Assembly (NCBI RefSeq): GCF_003672135.1
Contig: NC_039511.1
Location: forward strand, 1,886,464-1,950,463
Direction of reading: 5' to 3'
Source of the DNA: Ooceraea biroi
Taxonomy: Eukaryota; Arthropoda; Insecta; Hymenoptera; Formicidae
DNA length: 64,000 bases
Shown here: in pieces, positions 24,801 through 38,948 of the stretch
Layout: each line of letters starts with the position of its first letter
How positions within the stretch are numbered: the first letter of the stretch is position 1
Position numbers and translations under genes: made by a program
The notes under the pieces: model-generated
Told to the model about the DNA's origin: nothing
What the model saw: the letters and a program-made list of their open reading frames with translations, nothing else
Databases searched by the model: none

Positions 24801-27800
24801 GAACGCGCGCACGATTTCACGCGAGACACATACCGATAATGCGAGCTGAATGTTCCCCGAAAAAAGAAAGAAAAAAAAAGAATATTTGCTCGTTGCGAAC
24901 GATAATCCGAGAGCATTCTGCGTGTGATAGTATGCCGTGAGTACATCCTGCTGGGGGTGTACGAGGACGTTTCCAGGGCGGGATGTCCTCAAGGTACTCC
25001 GAGAAAGATTCTCGTTCCCGCGGATGCTCTCGGAGTATTCCGGTGTGCCGAGAATATTCGAAGCAGATCTTGGAAATATGTGAGAATCGCCCCGAGAATA
25101 TTCTCCGGGAATCGAAATATCGCGGGGGCATTCCGAGGCTATTCTTTCACCCCGCGTCAGCGAGGGTCGCTGACGCGTACGCTCGAGGAGGATGGATGTC
25201 GCGTGCAGTATGACGTCACGGATCGACCCTGTCGAACGAGAGCGAGGACATTTACAGCCGGGTAGGACAATAAAAAAAGAGCTGACAAAGGATGCACTTC
25301 CCCTCGAGGAATTTCCGATGAATGAATAAAGATCGATATATATATATAATAAATGTTAAAATGTCAAACATGTGCTTGGGTATTCTAGAATTATATCCAC
25401 GAGAGATCGCTGAGTCCTCGTAAAGTCCTCGCTCCAGGCCTCGAACCGACAATCGCCTTTCGATCGCAGAGGAGTAAGAATTTTGTTGCCGATTAGAGGA
25501 ATATTTAGAGAGTTTAATATTGTACCAATATGCATTTATTTAACAACGTTACCGTTCGTAGTGTCGATTCGTGACTCGAACATATGCGCGTTTCTCGCAT
25601 TCGAAATGGCACGAATTTTAATTTAATACGTCTGATAAAAGGCTGATAAAACATTGTAAGAATAGGTAGCGTTACGATGAAGTAATATCATGCAACGGTG
25701 TGTAACATAATAAGACTATAAACAAGAGAGATTGCAAATGTTGCGCGCGACATCCAAACGAGAAGAAATAGAATAATCCGAAAATAATGTGGACTCGATC
25801 GAGCAGTACTTATAGTTTACGAGATTGTTGTCAATTTGACGGTATAACGTGCACAATTTTCCACATTAATGTTTCTCGGAAAGGACTGCGTCGAAAGCCG
25901 CGTTGACTTGACACTCGCGTCAATTATTAATATTACGTGTTTCCAAAGAGTGTAATTGTACAAAGTACTGATTGTACAGTGTGCATAGTTGGTTCCGGTC
26001 CCTTCCTATTTTCTTCGTGACGGATTGCACGAATCGCGCGAGTTTTACGAATGCTTCGTCGAGCGCTGTAATATTGCTTCCATTTCGCGCGCGTTACGTG
26101 CATATGTTGCGCGTGTTTTAAGAAAGATTTCTTACGATCTTACGAGCCACAGATATCTCTATGATACGCACGTCCTTTCATGAAATTGCATTAAGTGGTA
26201 AAATTTACCTGCATTTGACTGTTGCATTTGCAGTATAATATTTTTAGAAATTTTATATTTTTTTAAAATTATTTACATATGGCGTCAAGTTTTTCTCTGT
26301 CTAACAATATTCTTCGAACGTATGTACGTACGTTTTTATTATTTAAGCTTAGATAATATGAATTTTTAATTATAGTAATCGATGGGTATTCACGGATCGC
26401 TTAATTTTACTTCAAAAATTCACTTCATAACTTATTTCTGTCCTGCCAGTGGGGAATGAAAGAGCTATTATTGTTGATAGATAAAAGCAGTCAAGAACAC
26501 GAGAATCGATTTGATCTTGCACTTTCTTACATGCTCAAAGGTCGATCGAGTGCGCTTGCCAGATTTAACTCACATGCAGCCAAGAATGACAAAAGCTCTT
26601 TTTCCTGCTTGAAATCGAGTATACGACTTCGCAAAGACCTGCCATCCTAAGAAGGGCAACGCAAGAAGGGCTTCTTTTTGAGACATCAGAGAATATCAGT
26701 GAGAATTGAACTGTAAGATCGTGACGTTCGAAGACGGCACTTTTATCTTGAAAAGATTTCTTCGGAATTCTCTTCTTTGACGGAAATACGCTCCATTTCT
26801 CTCTTTATCGGGAATACGTGATGGAAAAGCGTGACGAACGTGGTGCCAAAATTGTCGTATAGCAATAATTAGTAGGATTAATACCAGACTGATTTATAAT
26901 AAAGTGTTCAAGTGCGAGAGTTCGTCGAACGGTAAACTCACAATGAAGATTCGTTGCTGGAATATCGCTATCAGCGTAAATTTAGCAATCAGCGATCGCA
27001 AATTCGTATCCGTAATACTCGTTCAATCAAAGGATGTTATCTAACGTCAGGAAAGTTTAATTAATGAATATACGAATTCCGAGTATTACTATACAGCCGA
27101 ACGTCATCGAGCGATAACAAGATAAGCTCAAACAAAAATTTCTTTATTTATTATTACACGAAATTTTAACGAACCAGACGGAAGATAAAATTAATACCTG
27201 AATTACTCGATTACTTAAGGACTATTTACGTCGCAATCTCACACTTCGATTTTTCTTACGCGATTATTCTACGCCGAGCAACGAATTCTTTAATTTTGTT
27301 AAATGAAGATCTTTTTTAATCATCGCTATTTTTTATTGAAATGAAAGAACCAGCGGAGAATCGTCAAATACAAACTGCTGTGCATTGAGTCGATGCGCTG
27401 TCTGAGAAACAAGTGAGACAGACATTTTGACAACTTTAGAACTTGATTTTAATTGTCCTCTTTGCAAAATCATCGCGCATTAGAGAGGATGGCGGGAACT
27501 GCAATAGACACACGACACACAGATAAAATCACGTGCAATCGTGCGTGCGCACAAAACACATACACACATATACACACACACAAATACACGTACAGACTCA
27601 AACCACAGAAAATATATCTAATAAGGCATCGGTTAAGATCTGACAGCGAAAAAAAAAATAAGATACCTACTTACTAATTATTATAGGCGATGAAACACAC
27701 GTGCAGATTTAAGAATTTACGGAGGACTTTCTGTTGCTCGAATTATTGCATTGTCTACTATATATAAATTTTATTGTATAAATTCTGTCGAGGCGCGCCT

Positions 27801-28983
27801 CCGAGCGAGAGTCGATGTTTCTTTTTCTCCTCGACCCCCGTATCTTTCTGTCAAGAGAGGGAACCACGTGGACGATTCGGATGAGGGAGACGAAGGGAAA
27901 TGCATAACCGGGGTGAATCGGTTTTATCCTCATAACGGTGATTACGTTGTAAAACTATCGGTAGTTTCCAAATTTAACTATGGAATCGATTTACCTTCAC
28001 ATTACGTAAACGTGAAAAATTCCTTATAAAATACAGTTTCGTGATTATCCAGAGAACAATGTAGAGTGTTATTCACGTTTTTCGCTACATCTGGAGTGCA
28101 GGCGCTTTCCTTGTATCTATAATCGACATATAGATACATACATCGGGAAGTGCTTTGTCACAGTCTTCTTATCGGCCAGATGTTGTCTAGGTAAGATTAA
28201 TCGAGCTTAGTAGATAGTATGCGCCCCGTATCTTTATGCTTATCTCTTCACTTGAGACTTGAGAAATCTCTCAAAAAAATGTAAAAACACAATATGTATT
28301 ACGGAACGAAGGTGAAAGTTCATTTCATAAGAAAGTTGTTTTCAAAATCGCACGTGAAACGTTAGATTTGCATGTTCATCACTCTCCATGACGCAAACAG
28401 TTCGATAAAATCTTCAAGAGTGTCATCAAGAGCACAATGCGCGAATCAACACCGGAAATTTATTTAAAAAACAAATCACTTCGCTCGAAACAAATGTGTT
28501 AAACATAGAAAAGTGATATACGGGAAGCGACGAACGTAATCGCTAGATTTTTAACGACTCACCCCATTTACGCACTCACCTCGATAATAAATCGAAGCGG
28601 GGAGGGAAAAATCGAACAGGGTCGAGACACTCTAGCTCGGAGACGTATCCCAATAGTTGGCCTAGTACCAAGTTTCATATTTTTCGCCCCCCTCCCGGGT
28701 ATGCAGTGGATCGTCGAACGATTGATCGTCTATTGTATGATTATTGACATTCTTCCAGAAATTTTATTGATATATATATATATAAACTTTATCGCTACCG
28801 TTGAACATAGTAATATTTGGGGGTATATGATTAGGGCGATACCTTCGGTATTTATTGGGGACACACCGAGAATACTATATCGAGGGAGAAAAAGAGATTA
28901 AGGGGACGTCGAAGGGGCTGAAAGAGAGATATATACGGGGTTGGTAGAATTATTATACATATATAAATATATAGGATATTTAA

Positions 28984-29090
28984 GAGAGAGAGAGAGAGAG
29001 AGGGAGAGAAAGAGCGAGAGAATGAGAGAGAGGGAGAGAAAGAGAGAGAAAAAGAGCGAGAGAATGAGAGAGAGAAAGAGTGAGAGAGAA
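28984..29090. repeat. GA-rich tract with higher-order repeat structure
   Basis: Purine-only tract on the plus strand, apart from a few C and T interruptions. A block containing GAGAGGGAGAGAAAGAG and GCGAGAGAATGAGAGAGA occurs twice, so the tract probably grew by duplication of a longer unit. Serine/leucine-rich open frames on the minus strand here are artefacts of the repeat. Confidence 0.75.
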
Positions 29091-30905
29091 ATATTGGTCG
29101 GGGGTATAATCGTGGGAAGGGTTGGGCTGATGTTCGAAACGAAAATGAGATTGCGTGTAACAATGTAATAAGTCTTTCCAGGGGAGAACAAGAAGAGAAA
29201 GTATGAGGACGAGAATAGGGAGGACAATCTCCTCAGTGCGTTGATGTAAGACGATTTGTGTGGCAAGAACCAAGAACGAGATATTACACAATATTGTACG
29301 TATGCGAGCGGAAAACACGATACGCGAAAAAGAGAGTGTAAAACCCTTTGCGTTTTCTCAGTCATTACGTGAACGGTACGTTAGTAATGGATACATTATG
29401 ATTACGATGATTGCTATATTCGTTGTTATTGTTCCTCGGTTGTATGCGGAGACGTTTAAGAGTGATCCATTTGTACAATCATTGAGTCATTAAAATATGA
29501 TTATTCATTATGGAAGCTGTTGTGTGTCAAGGTTTCTTTATTGTTTCGTCTTACCCCTATCGTCCGGATGATATCAGAATTATCATGCGATTATATTAAC
29601 CAATGTTTAATAATCAAATTTAAAAAATTTAATTTACCAATCGGTTGATTTGAAAATATAAAGTGCATTATAAGTGACCGATTAGAGAATGCTGCTGGAG
29701 ATAATTAAATTTCATGCGAGAAATATATCATAGCTAAAAATAAAAGGGGATAGCGTATCAGAGATTTCCTATCTAGATTCTAATATTGTATGTTTCTTTT
29801 TCTAAAATATAATTCAACAAAGTCTGCGTGATACGTGTGACATAAATATACATAGCAAACTTTATCACATTTCGTAAGAAGATATATCTTGATAGCTCAC
29901 AGGTGTTCGATAATTCCTAATTGATTCGTGCGATTAGTGTAAAAAATTATAATCGGTAAGTAAATTAAATCATCAATCATCAATCATCAATGCAAATGCA
30001 AGGGACGACTCACCCTCATATCGAGTTTGTTTCATTTCGTACGTACATATAAATGCTGTTGTGACCGAAAATAAAATGGAGATGCAAGCTCTGCAGTTAT
30101 CGTGATCGCGATAAATTTCGAGATAATTTGATCTCTAATAAGATAAATTAAAAAGAATACTAACTGCAACTAAGAATAACGCACTATAACTCTTCATCAC
30201 TTTTTTCATCAATGAACTTCTTTCTCGTCTATCTCTCTTCTATCTTGTTCAATGTGATCTTCAGATGACCTGATTAAAAAGTCTAGCATCAGTATCTCGT
30301 GCCTATCGATTAGACAATGTTTCGCCATCGATACGAGAACTTCTCGAATTCTCACCTGCGCGATAAAACCGGGAATCAGGCTTGATAAATCCAGTTTGAT
30401 ATAGTAGTGTATGCCGCCCGTTTGAAACAGTTCTTCATTAAGTCTGCCAGGTGAATGTTGAAGAAGTAAAATGACGTCCGCAAGATAATCGCTACCTGGC
30501 AGGAACGGGCAAATGCTTCATTTCGCTAGGTTGTCGAAGAACCATCGAAACCTCAATATCTCGAAATTCGCGAAGGACTGCTTAATATAGAATACACGAA
30601 TTCGCGGAGTGAAGCAGAATACAAAGGGAAAGAAATCGTGACATTAGCAGAAAATATAGTGATTATTTATATATTAACATCGCGCGTGACACGCAGTGAA
30701 TATATTATCATTTTATTATTAATATATAAATATTTGACAAAACTCGCAAACGTATAAAATGCTGCCGCGTCCAAAGTTGGAGTCAAGCGGAACCACGCGC
30801 AAGGGTTTACGGTATTCGCGGTAGTAAAGCAGATGGTATAATCGAACATTTACCACGTAAAGAGATTACTGGAACGGAATCGAGCGATTTTGGGCTACCT
30901 CTCGG

Positions 30906-30912
30906 TATAAAT
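30906..30912 (+). promoter_or_regulatory. possible TATA box of NPC1
   Basis: TATAAAT lies 38 bases before the NPC1 start codon. If used, the leader would be only about 10-15 nt long. An upstream noncoding first exon is the alternative. Confidence 0.3.
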
Positions 30913-30949
30913 CTCTCAGTCAATAGCGTTCCCCGAGGACACTCGCAAC

Positions 30950-33900
30950 ATGAACCGACTGGAAGTGTGCGGCCTCTTGCTCGCGCTGTGTTGCGTTCTG
31001 ATTACGGCGGAGAAACCGTGCGTGTGGTATGGCGAATGTGCACTGTCAGATCGTTGGCTTCCGCTGCCTTGTGTGGTGGACAACATCTTCGCTCAGTCGA
31101 TTAACGATACGGATGCTGAGGCTGCCTTGCTGAAGAGATGTCCGCACTTCTTCAAGAAAAATGGTTTGTATCGATGTTGAGGCGAGAAGTTGGCTCGATC
31201 ACGCGGCATGTCTCTACTTTATCCTGAGGATATAATTTCGCGTTTACGTAATTGGACCGTGGAATTCTGCAGAATCGTCGAAAGTGTGCTGCGACGCTAA
31301 ACAGATCATTACGATGGACAAGAGCATGAATATGGCCGAGGGTATCTTCGGCAGATGTCCGACCTGCATGAAAAATATGTTTCGACTGATCTGCGACATG
31401 ACCTGCAGCTCCAAGCACCGAGAATTTTTAAATGTGACCAAGAGCACCGAGAAGGATGATATTAAATCCGTCAACGAAGTTGATGTAATCCTTATGAGTA
31501 TAGCTTTCGCTATTCGCTTTAGCTCTCGCGCAAACCTTACAATTAACAATAATAGAATTGATTACAATTAATACGTTATTATATATATTAACTGAATCTT
31601 CTAATTCGAGAAGTTGATCGAAAGCTGAAGAAGTGTCTACCTGCGTAAATAAATAATTGCATCATCGCTCTCTTGAGCGTGAATTAAATGAAGTAAAGAT
31701 AAACTTATTATAAAAGTATAATTATCTATAATAGAATTAATAGAAAATTAAATTTTGTCACGTAGGTTTACGTGGCAGAGGAATATGTCAATGCGACGTA
31801 CGATTCCTGTAAAAGCGTTGTCAATCCTACCAGCGGAAATTTGGCGATGGACTTGGCCTGCGGCACGCACGGGGCCATCAGGTGCAACGCCAAATTGTAA
31901 GCAAAGTAAATGTCGGATTTTAGGATAGGCAGTAGGATAGAATTATGAATAACGTTCTGCGTTTTCGTGAAGATGGTACGAGTTCATGGGCAGTGTCAGC
32001 GCGAACATTTTGGCACCCTTCCAGATAAATTACATTTACGACGCGGCAGACAATTTCACGCTATGGAATGAGCAAGAAGCCAAAAAATGCGACGAGCCTT
32101 ACGATGTAAGCGCGAGAGGAATGGAGCTTCTCGAAGCACTCATTCTATCTTAAATAAAATTTTAACTTGACGTTTCGTAGGAATCGTCCATGCCATGCAG
32201 CTGCGTCGACTGTCCCACGTGTCCCGTTATAAAATTAAAGATTAATTCGGGCAACGGCTTTATGATCGGCAACTTTAATGGCTACGGGGTCATGGCGGCT
32301 ATACTCATCGTTGCCTTCTCGATCGCAATCCCATTGCGATCATTCCTTAGTATCCCGTGCAAGTCGCTCATGAAAAGTCATAAGAGACCTAGAAAAGGTA
32401 TGAACGAGTATTCGAGTTTTTCGATCGATTTTGTTAAAGCTTCGTTTAATATTTACAGTTTCTCATGCATAATATATCTCTTTCTTAAATATTTTCAGAA
32501 CTTTCAAATATCTCGGAGACGTTGTTCGAAGAGCCTAAAAAAGGCTGCGGCTGTCACAAAATCCTCAAAATGTCTTTCTTTGAATGGGGAAAAGGTATAG
32601 CTAAATATTCTTCTTTCTTTTTCAAGTGTCTTTTTCAAGATAATTATTGCAGTAAAAGTTTTGATGCTGTAATATCATTCATGGTATAATTCGTATCAAA
32701 TTAAGTTAAAATCAATAATGTCAGAAACAATCTAAGAATATGAGTATGAAACAAGATTGCTGTTTTTATAATCATAGTATGAAAAATGTTTTCGTCACAT
32801 GTTACATAATGTATGCAATTATATACTAAAGTAACATGCGAAATTATGAATCAATTATAGTAAATAGAAAACTTTAACAGTTATCGACATCCAACAGCAT
32901 TCGCCAAATACCCTAACATCACTTTGTTCGTGGCCTCATACGTCGTTATTATTCTGAGCTATGGAATCATGTACCTCTCGGTGACGGTGAATCCCATTGA
33001 AATATGGGCGGCGCCAAACAGTAGATCCAGGATAGAAAAGGATTATTACGACAACCGATTCCAGCCGTTTTATCGCACGGAGCAAATTTACATAAAATCC
33101 GTTGGCCTCGATAAGGTAAGGCCTCGCTCGTTTGTAATTATCGTGGCAATAATTAGATCACTAATAAATCCGAAGAATTAAAAATAAATCTGTATATAAT
33201 TCTATACATTTCATGGTAGGTAATGCATAATACTTCGGCCGGAATCATGGAATTCGGGCCAGTGTTCAACAAGGAGTTCTTGCTGGCAGTATACGATCTG
33301 CAGCAACAGATTCTTCAGGTACGTTGACGCATAATTCACGAAATTTTAAATATGTAACATCATGCATTACATGTGTAAGATATGTTTAAAGAATTCGTTT
33401 AACGCTCGCAGTTAGGTCAAGCGACCGACGAAGGACTCGAAAAGATCTGCTACGCTCCGGTGCAAAGTGAATTCACTGGACCAGTTACCCTCGATCTCTG
33501 CACGGTGCAGAGTGTATGGGGGTATTTCCAAAACAGCATCGAGGAGATGAACAAGACGAAAATCGTAGATGGATACGAAAATAATTATTTGGACCATCTG
33601 TACACATGCATGCAGTGAGTAACGATTAATTTGTTATTAAATATAATATTTCGCCAATTGCTCCAGAATAGTTAGCAAAGTCATTGAATATTTTGGAAAT
33701 GTATGTTCCACACAAACAGATTTATTTGGATACTTATCCTCATCCTCTGTTAAATATTCAGTTTTTAATTTGATGAGTTGACTTTCACAGAAATCCATTT
33801 AATCCAAAATGCATGGCGCCGTACAAAGGGCCCATTATACCTGCCATAGCAATCGGCGGTTTTCTGAGGGAGGGTGAGCTTCAGTACGACTCCACGGATT

Positions 33901-36900
33901 ACATCAATGCGACGGGGTTAATTTTAACTTTCCTGGTGAGAAATTCGCTCAACGAGAAGGACCTCGCGCCAGTTTTCAAGTGGGAACAACGGTATGTAAA
34001 AGTCAAGAGAAAATAAAATGAATTATGTGAAAAATAGATGATTGAATTTGCGCTCAGTCGATCAATTATCAATTATCAATTTTTTTTTAGTTTTCTCGAC
34101 TTCATGGCAAAGTGGAACCAGCAGGGTCGACCGGAATTTATGGACGTCGCATGGACGACGGAGAAATCAATAGAAAACGAGCTGGACCGGACCTCGAAAG
34201 CGGAAGTGTTAACGGTGACCATCAGCTATCTCCTCATGTTCGTGTATATCGCTGTCGCCCTCGGCAAGATCAGACTATCCCCCGTCGACTGTTTTGTAAG
34301 TTTCGCAATCGTCAATTCTGCAAACTGATATCACGCAAATACCGAAATATAAATCAAAATCCTAATCTGAATTTTCTAATTTAGACCGAAAGCAAAATCG
34401 TGTTGAGCGTCGGAGGGATCATCATAGTCATAGCATCGGTTGCCTGCTCGCTTGGCGTTTTCGGCTATATTGGTATACCAACCACTTTGCTCACGATCGA
34501 GGTACCTGATCGAAAAAGATTGAAACTTTAAAATGTTCGGCTTGATATACTTTGAAAAAATGTTCGCCAATATTTATGATATTTAATGATTAAATCGTTA
34601 TTTAGGTAATTCCCTTTTTGGTGCTGGCTGTCGGAGTCGACAACATTTTCATCTTGGTGCAGAACCATCAGAGAAACCCTCGACACGACGGCGAATCAAT
34701 TCCTGAGCACATTGGCAAAATTATGGCTGAGATTGGACCCTCGATGTTGCTCACCAGCATGTCCGAGTGTTTCTGCTTCCTTATCGGTATGTATAATATA
34801 TAACGATATGACATAAATTAGATAAATCAATTACCAAGAATAGTAAAAAGATTACTTACGACTATTAGGAATGTGATTTAGTTTTGAGGGTTTTGCAACA
34901 GATGGCTGTAGTGTCAGTTTGTTCCAATAGCTGTTTCCGATAACTGTTCTTTCTTACAGTATTAACATTATCCATGACATTTAGTAGCATTATAGCAATA
35001 GATGCAATAACAGTCGTGTTTATATCATCGTAAAAATGCAACTTTCGAAAGCTCTTTAGCATTTTCGACATGCGTTGCTTTTGTTTTTTAATCAAAGGAA
35101 AACTGCGGCTGACGGTTATAGAATTCTTGTGGAAACTTGTGGTGATTCTGCCCCATCAATTAAGACGTGTGAATACTGGTTTAGATGCTTTAAAAGTGGT
35201 GATACTGATGTGAAGGACAAAGAACGCTCGGGACAACCAAGAAAGCTTGAAAATGCAGATTTCCAAGCATTATTGCACGAAAATTCAACACAATCCACTT
35301 CAGAACTTGCCAGAGCATTAAATGTTGATCGTACAACAGTTACGAAACATTTACATGAAATGGGAAAAATTCAGAAAGAAGGGAAATGGGTTCGACATGA
35401 ATTATCGGAAAGTGCCATTTGAACATTTGCATTTCGTTGATCGCCAGGCAAAAAAAGAAGAGTCTTGTCTCGGATTGTTACTGGGGATGAAAAGTGCATC
35501 TATTTTGATAATCCGAAACGCAGAAAATCATGGGTGGATCCAGGCGAACCATCAACATCCACTCCGAGACGCAATATTCACGGTTGAAAAGTAATGCTCT
35601 GTATTTGGTGGGATAGTGTACTATGAGCTGTTAAATCCGCATGAGACTGTCACGGCTGATCGTTATCGACACCAATTGTACAAGTTGAAGCAAGCATTGG
35701 ACGAAAAACGACCACCAATTGCGAGTAAACGACGGAAAGTGATTCTTCTTCGTGACAACGCTCGACCTGACGTTGCGTTATCAGTGAAAGAAACACTATT
35801 AGAGCTTGAATGGCAAGTCTTCTCCGGACATTGCTCCATGCGATTATTATTTGTTCCGGTGGATGCAACACGCTTTAGAGGATACACACTTTCATAATTT
35901 CGAAGAAGTGCGAAAATTCAACTGAAAATGGATCAACTGAAAAGAAGAGTGATTTTATCGTGGTGGAATTCATCTCTTGCCAGAAAGATGGGAAAAAGTT
36001 ATAGAAAACGAAGGAAAATATTTTGATTAAGGTATTCATTCATTATCATATTTAAATACATGCGTTTTTGAGCAAGAAAAACCCTCAAAACTAAATCACA
36101 CCCCTAATATATAAAAAATCTAAATCTAAATTTATATCCAGTAGAAAATAAAAATCTAAATTTCAGGAGCGTTTTCCTCGATGCCAGCTGTTAACACCTT
36201 CGCGATGTACGCCTCGTTGTCGATCTTAATTAACTTTCTCCTTCAGATAACGGCTTTCGTCGCTTTATTGTCCCTCGACTCCAAGAGAGCTGAGGTAAAT
36301 TTTACTCAGATTTTGATAATAATTTGGATTATATCTCACGCAAACTGATCGAGTAATGCGCATTTTCAGACCAATCGTTTGGACGTTTTATGTTGCATTA
36401 CCGTCAACAAAAGCTCGAAAATCGACGCAAAGCAACGCAAAGGTGTGATCCACACCATCTTCGAGCGTGCCTACACACCGGTCTTGATGAAGAAGCCGGT
36501 CAGAATTGCTGTTATGGTGATTTTCATCGCTATTCTCGTCACTCACGTCATAGTCGTACCACAAATCGAGATTGGATTAGATCAGAAGCTCTCGATGCCT
36601 GAGGACTCTTACGTTCTGAAGTACTTCAAGGTAATGAAGAAGAGATAGAATTTATACGCACCCACATTTTAATTATCGAAATAAATTATTTATTCGATAC
36701 TTAAAAACCAATTAGGATATTTTTAATTAGTTTGTCTAAAGTTACAAGATCCGAATTTTTTAATAAAATATTTCGAAAATCATATTGTTAATAAAAAGTA
36801 TGTATTATCCGTTGTGCATAGTTCTAAGAAATATTATTTCTGTACAGTATATGGAAGATCTTTTGTCGATGGGCCCACCCGTGTACTTCGTATTGACAGA

Positions 36901-38948
36901 GGGTCTAAATTATAGCAAGAGGGAAGTTCAGAACGTCATATGCGGCGGTCAAGGGTGCAATGCGGATTCCTTGTACACACAAATTTATTCCGCTGCCAAA
37001 CAGTCCTCCGTGTTAGTATTCCCTTAATCTGCCTTGTATTTTAACATCAAATATTATGCGTTTTTTACATGTCTCTCCATAAAAAAGGTCATTCCTAATG
37101 AATCTGATAGCTGCAATATTTTTTTTTATCTTTCGCAGTAGACAAAATAATTATATATTTTTAAAGTGTTACGAAAAGACTTTTAATTATAAATAATTGC
37201 ACAGGTCGTATTTGTCTAAAGCAGCCTCCTCGTGGATAGATGATTATCTCGATTGGTCAAGCATCACAGATTGCTGCAAATATTTTAGCAACAACCAGTC
37301 GTTTTGCCCGCATACTAATCGTAGGTATCATATGTAACATTATTTTTAGTATTAATATATGTCACGTAATATTTTTTTAAATATTCTTGCATATTTTATT
37401 AATTTAATACAAATATAATTTGGTGAAAATGAAATTATTTGCAGCAACGTGCAGAGAATGTAACATTGCCATTGAGAAGAATCGTCCGATTGAGAAAGAA
37501 TTTAGGAAGTACATTCCTTATTTTGTGATGGACGTTCCAGACGAGAGATGCGCTAAAGCTGGCAGAGCCACTTATCACGACGTGAGTAAAATCATCAATA
37601 AGAAATAATATATATAATGTATATTCGTAATGATAAAATCGCAAACATTTATTGATTAAAATTTTCATCTCAATAGGCGCTAAATTATTATTACGATGAA
37701 TTTGGTCTGACCGATGTGGGTGATACGTATTTCATGGGTTACCACACACCCTTAAAAAAATCATCAGATTGGTACGAAGCGCTGCGAGCTGCTAGAGTGT
37801 TATCGGATAAGATCACGCAAATGATTAAGGCAAAGGTGCCCCATTCGAAAGTCAAGGTATTTCCATACAGGTAAGTGATATAAGCTGTTCAAGTAGAGTT
37901 AAACAGGGATGCAACACTTTTGTCTAAAATAAATTAGGAATGTAATGTTACGAAAAACATTCCGACTAATTATTGTTAATTAAGCAAAAACTTTGATGTA
38001 TGTTTTAGTGTATTCTACGTGTTCTACGAACAATATCTGAGCATTTGGCAAGAAACCTTGTCATCGATAAGCCTCTCTCTCGTTGTGATTTTCGTGGTGA
38101 CGCTGCTTGTCACAGGATTTTCGTTGTTCTCCGCAGGGGTAGTGATTCTTAACGTACTGATGATAATAGTGAATTTAGGAGGCCTTATGTACTGGTGGAA
38201 CATCAGCTTAAATGCGGTTTCCCTCGTAAATTTAGTTATGGTTTGTATCAAAATATTTTAAATTCTTTTTTTCATAGTTTTCGATGTATCTATATAATTT
38301 AATAACAATATATTGATTATTATTACCCACAAATTAAGTACCATTAATAAATAATTAAATATTATTAATTTTTTTATATTAATTATATTGACTTGTTCGT
38401 ATAAACAAAACATAGTAAATGTGTCATACTTATTACTTGCATCAAATATTATACTAAATATTTTTTTGCAGGCGGCTGGCATTTCTGTAGAATTTTGCAG
38501 CCACATAGTGCACTCCTACATCACTTCCACAGCAATGACGAGACTCGACAAGGCATCGGAGACAGTTTCTGTCATGGGAAGTTCTGTAAGTGCGATTAAA
38601 TATCGCGTAAATGAATATAACATAATCTAACTCCGAGGAGTTCATTAATTTCCTCAGGCATTGCTCAATCATTCCTCCTATTTTACAGGTATTCTCCGGG
38701 ATTACTTTGACGAAAATCGTGGGAATTGTGGTGCTGGCGTTCGCAAAATCGCAGATCTTCCGAATATTTTATTTTAGAATGTATTTAGGAATTGTTCTGT
38801 TTGGTGCTGCGCACGGCTTGATATTTCTACCGGTATTACTAAGTTTTATAGGTGAGTGACACGTAATCACTAGTTCACTGGAATCAATCTTATACAATAC
38901 TGTGCAATTGTTATAATACTATTTTAACTTCTTGTTACAGGCCCGTAA
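30950..38948 (+). CDS. Npc1: NPC1 intracellular cholesterol transporter, 23 exons
   Basis: Membrane protein that moves sterol out of the late endosome/lysosome, needed in insects for sterol supply and ecdysteroid synthesis. Exons: 30950-31163, 31273-31484, 31766-31896, 31973-32105, 32181-32397, 32499-32594, 32898-33115, 33220-33318, 33412-33614, 33791-33991, 34091-34295, 34385-34501, 34606-34786, 36167-36294, 36370-36630, 36848-37011, 37205-37320, 37445-37581, 37677-37870, 38009-38240, 38472-38585, 38689-38851, 38941-38948; 3744 nt, 1247 aa (human 1278). Signal peptide about 1-20; Cys-rich N-terminal sterol-binding domain to about 240 (KVCCDAKQI, CPTCMKNM, CDMTCSS); first membrane segment about 265-290; sterol-sensing domain about 615-785 (VIPFLVLAVGVDNIFILVQ); second luminal Cys-rich domain about 850-1075 (SSWIDDYLDW); final membrane bundle about 1085-1245. 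The reading ends GP-stop just after the last membrane segment, with an open +1 frame behind it. Copy type (NPC1a versus NPC1b) not proved; NPC1a is likelier. Confidence 0.95.
34865..36107 (+). mobile_element. mariner element, degenerate, in NPC1 intron 13
   Basis: A 1243-bp element with terminal inverted repeats of about 30 bp (TTAGG, then TGTGATTTAGTTTTGAGGGT at the left; its complement at the right) and flanking TA dinucleotides at 34863-34864 and 36108-36109, the mariner target site. It lies in the intron between exons 34606-34786 and 36167-36294, in the same orientation as NPC1, so it should be spliced out. Length is close to the usual 1.3 kb of mariner. Family: Tc1/mariner, mariner branch, from repeat ends and transposase. 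Confidence 0.92.
35075..35897 (+). pseudogene. broken mariner transposase
   Basis: Mariner transposase read in three overlapping or adjoining frames (about 35075-35422, 35322-35594, 35616-35897), so at least two frame changes and stops disrupt it. Recognisable parts in order: an N-terminal helix-turn-helix region (GDSAPSIKTCEYWFRCFKSG, ERSGQPRK); DRTTVTKHLHEMGKI; a remnant of the WVPHEL motif as WVRHELSE; the first catalytic aspartate region VTGDEKC; and RDNARPD near the second aspartate, where a histidine normally follows. The product cannot be active. Confidence 0.9.

Larger units (their letters stand above)
21650..30949. other. gene-poor interval between sif and NPC1, including sif 3'UTR
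   Basis: About 9.3 kb without a recognisable gene. The first part must include the sif 3'UTR; a canonical AATAAA occurs at 22900-22905, but whether it is used cannot be decided. The rest is AT-rich with several microsatellites (separate entries). Weakly protein-like fragments at 22939-23061 (plus) and 23344-23378 (minus) are discussed under findings. The open frames at 24271-25265 and 28852-29365 fall on simple repeats or repeat-flanking sequence and are not coding. Confidence 0.5.

Noticed and set aside
28852..29365. Minus-strand open frames of 103-155 aa resembling membrane proteins
   Set aside because: The LSLSLSF pattern is the GA tract read on the other strand.
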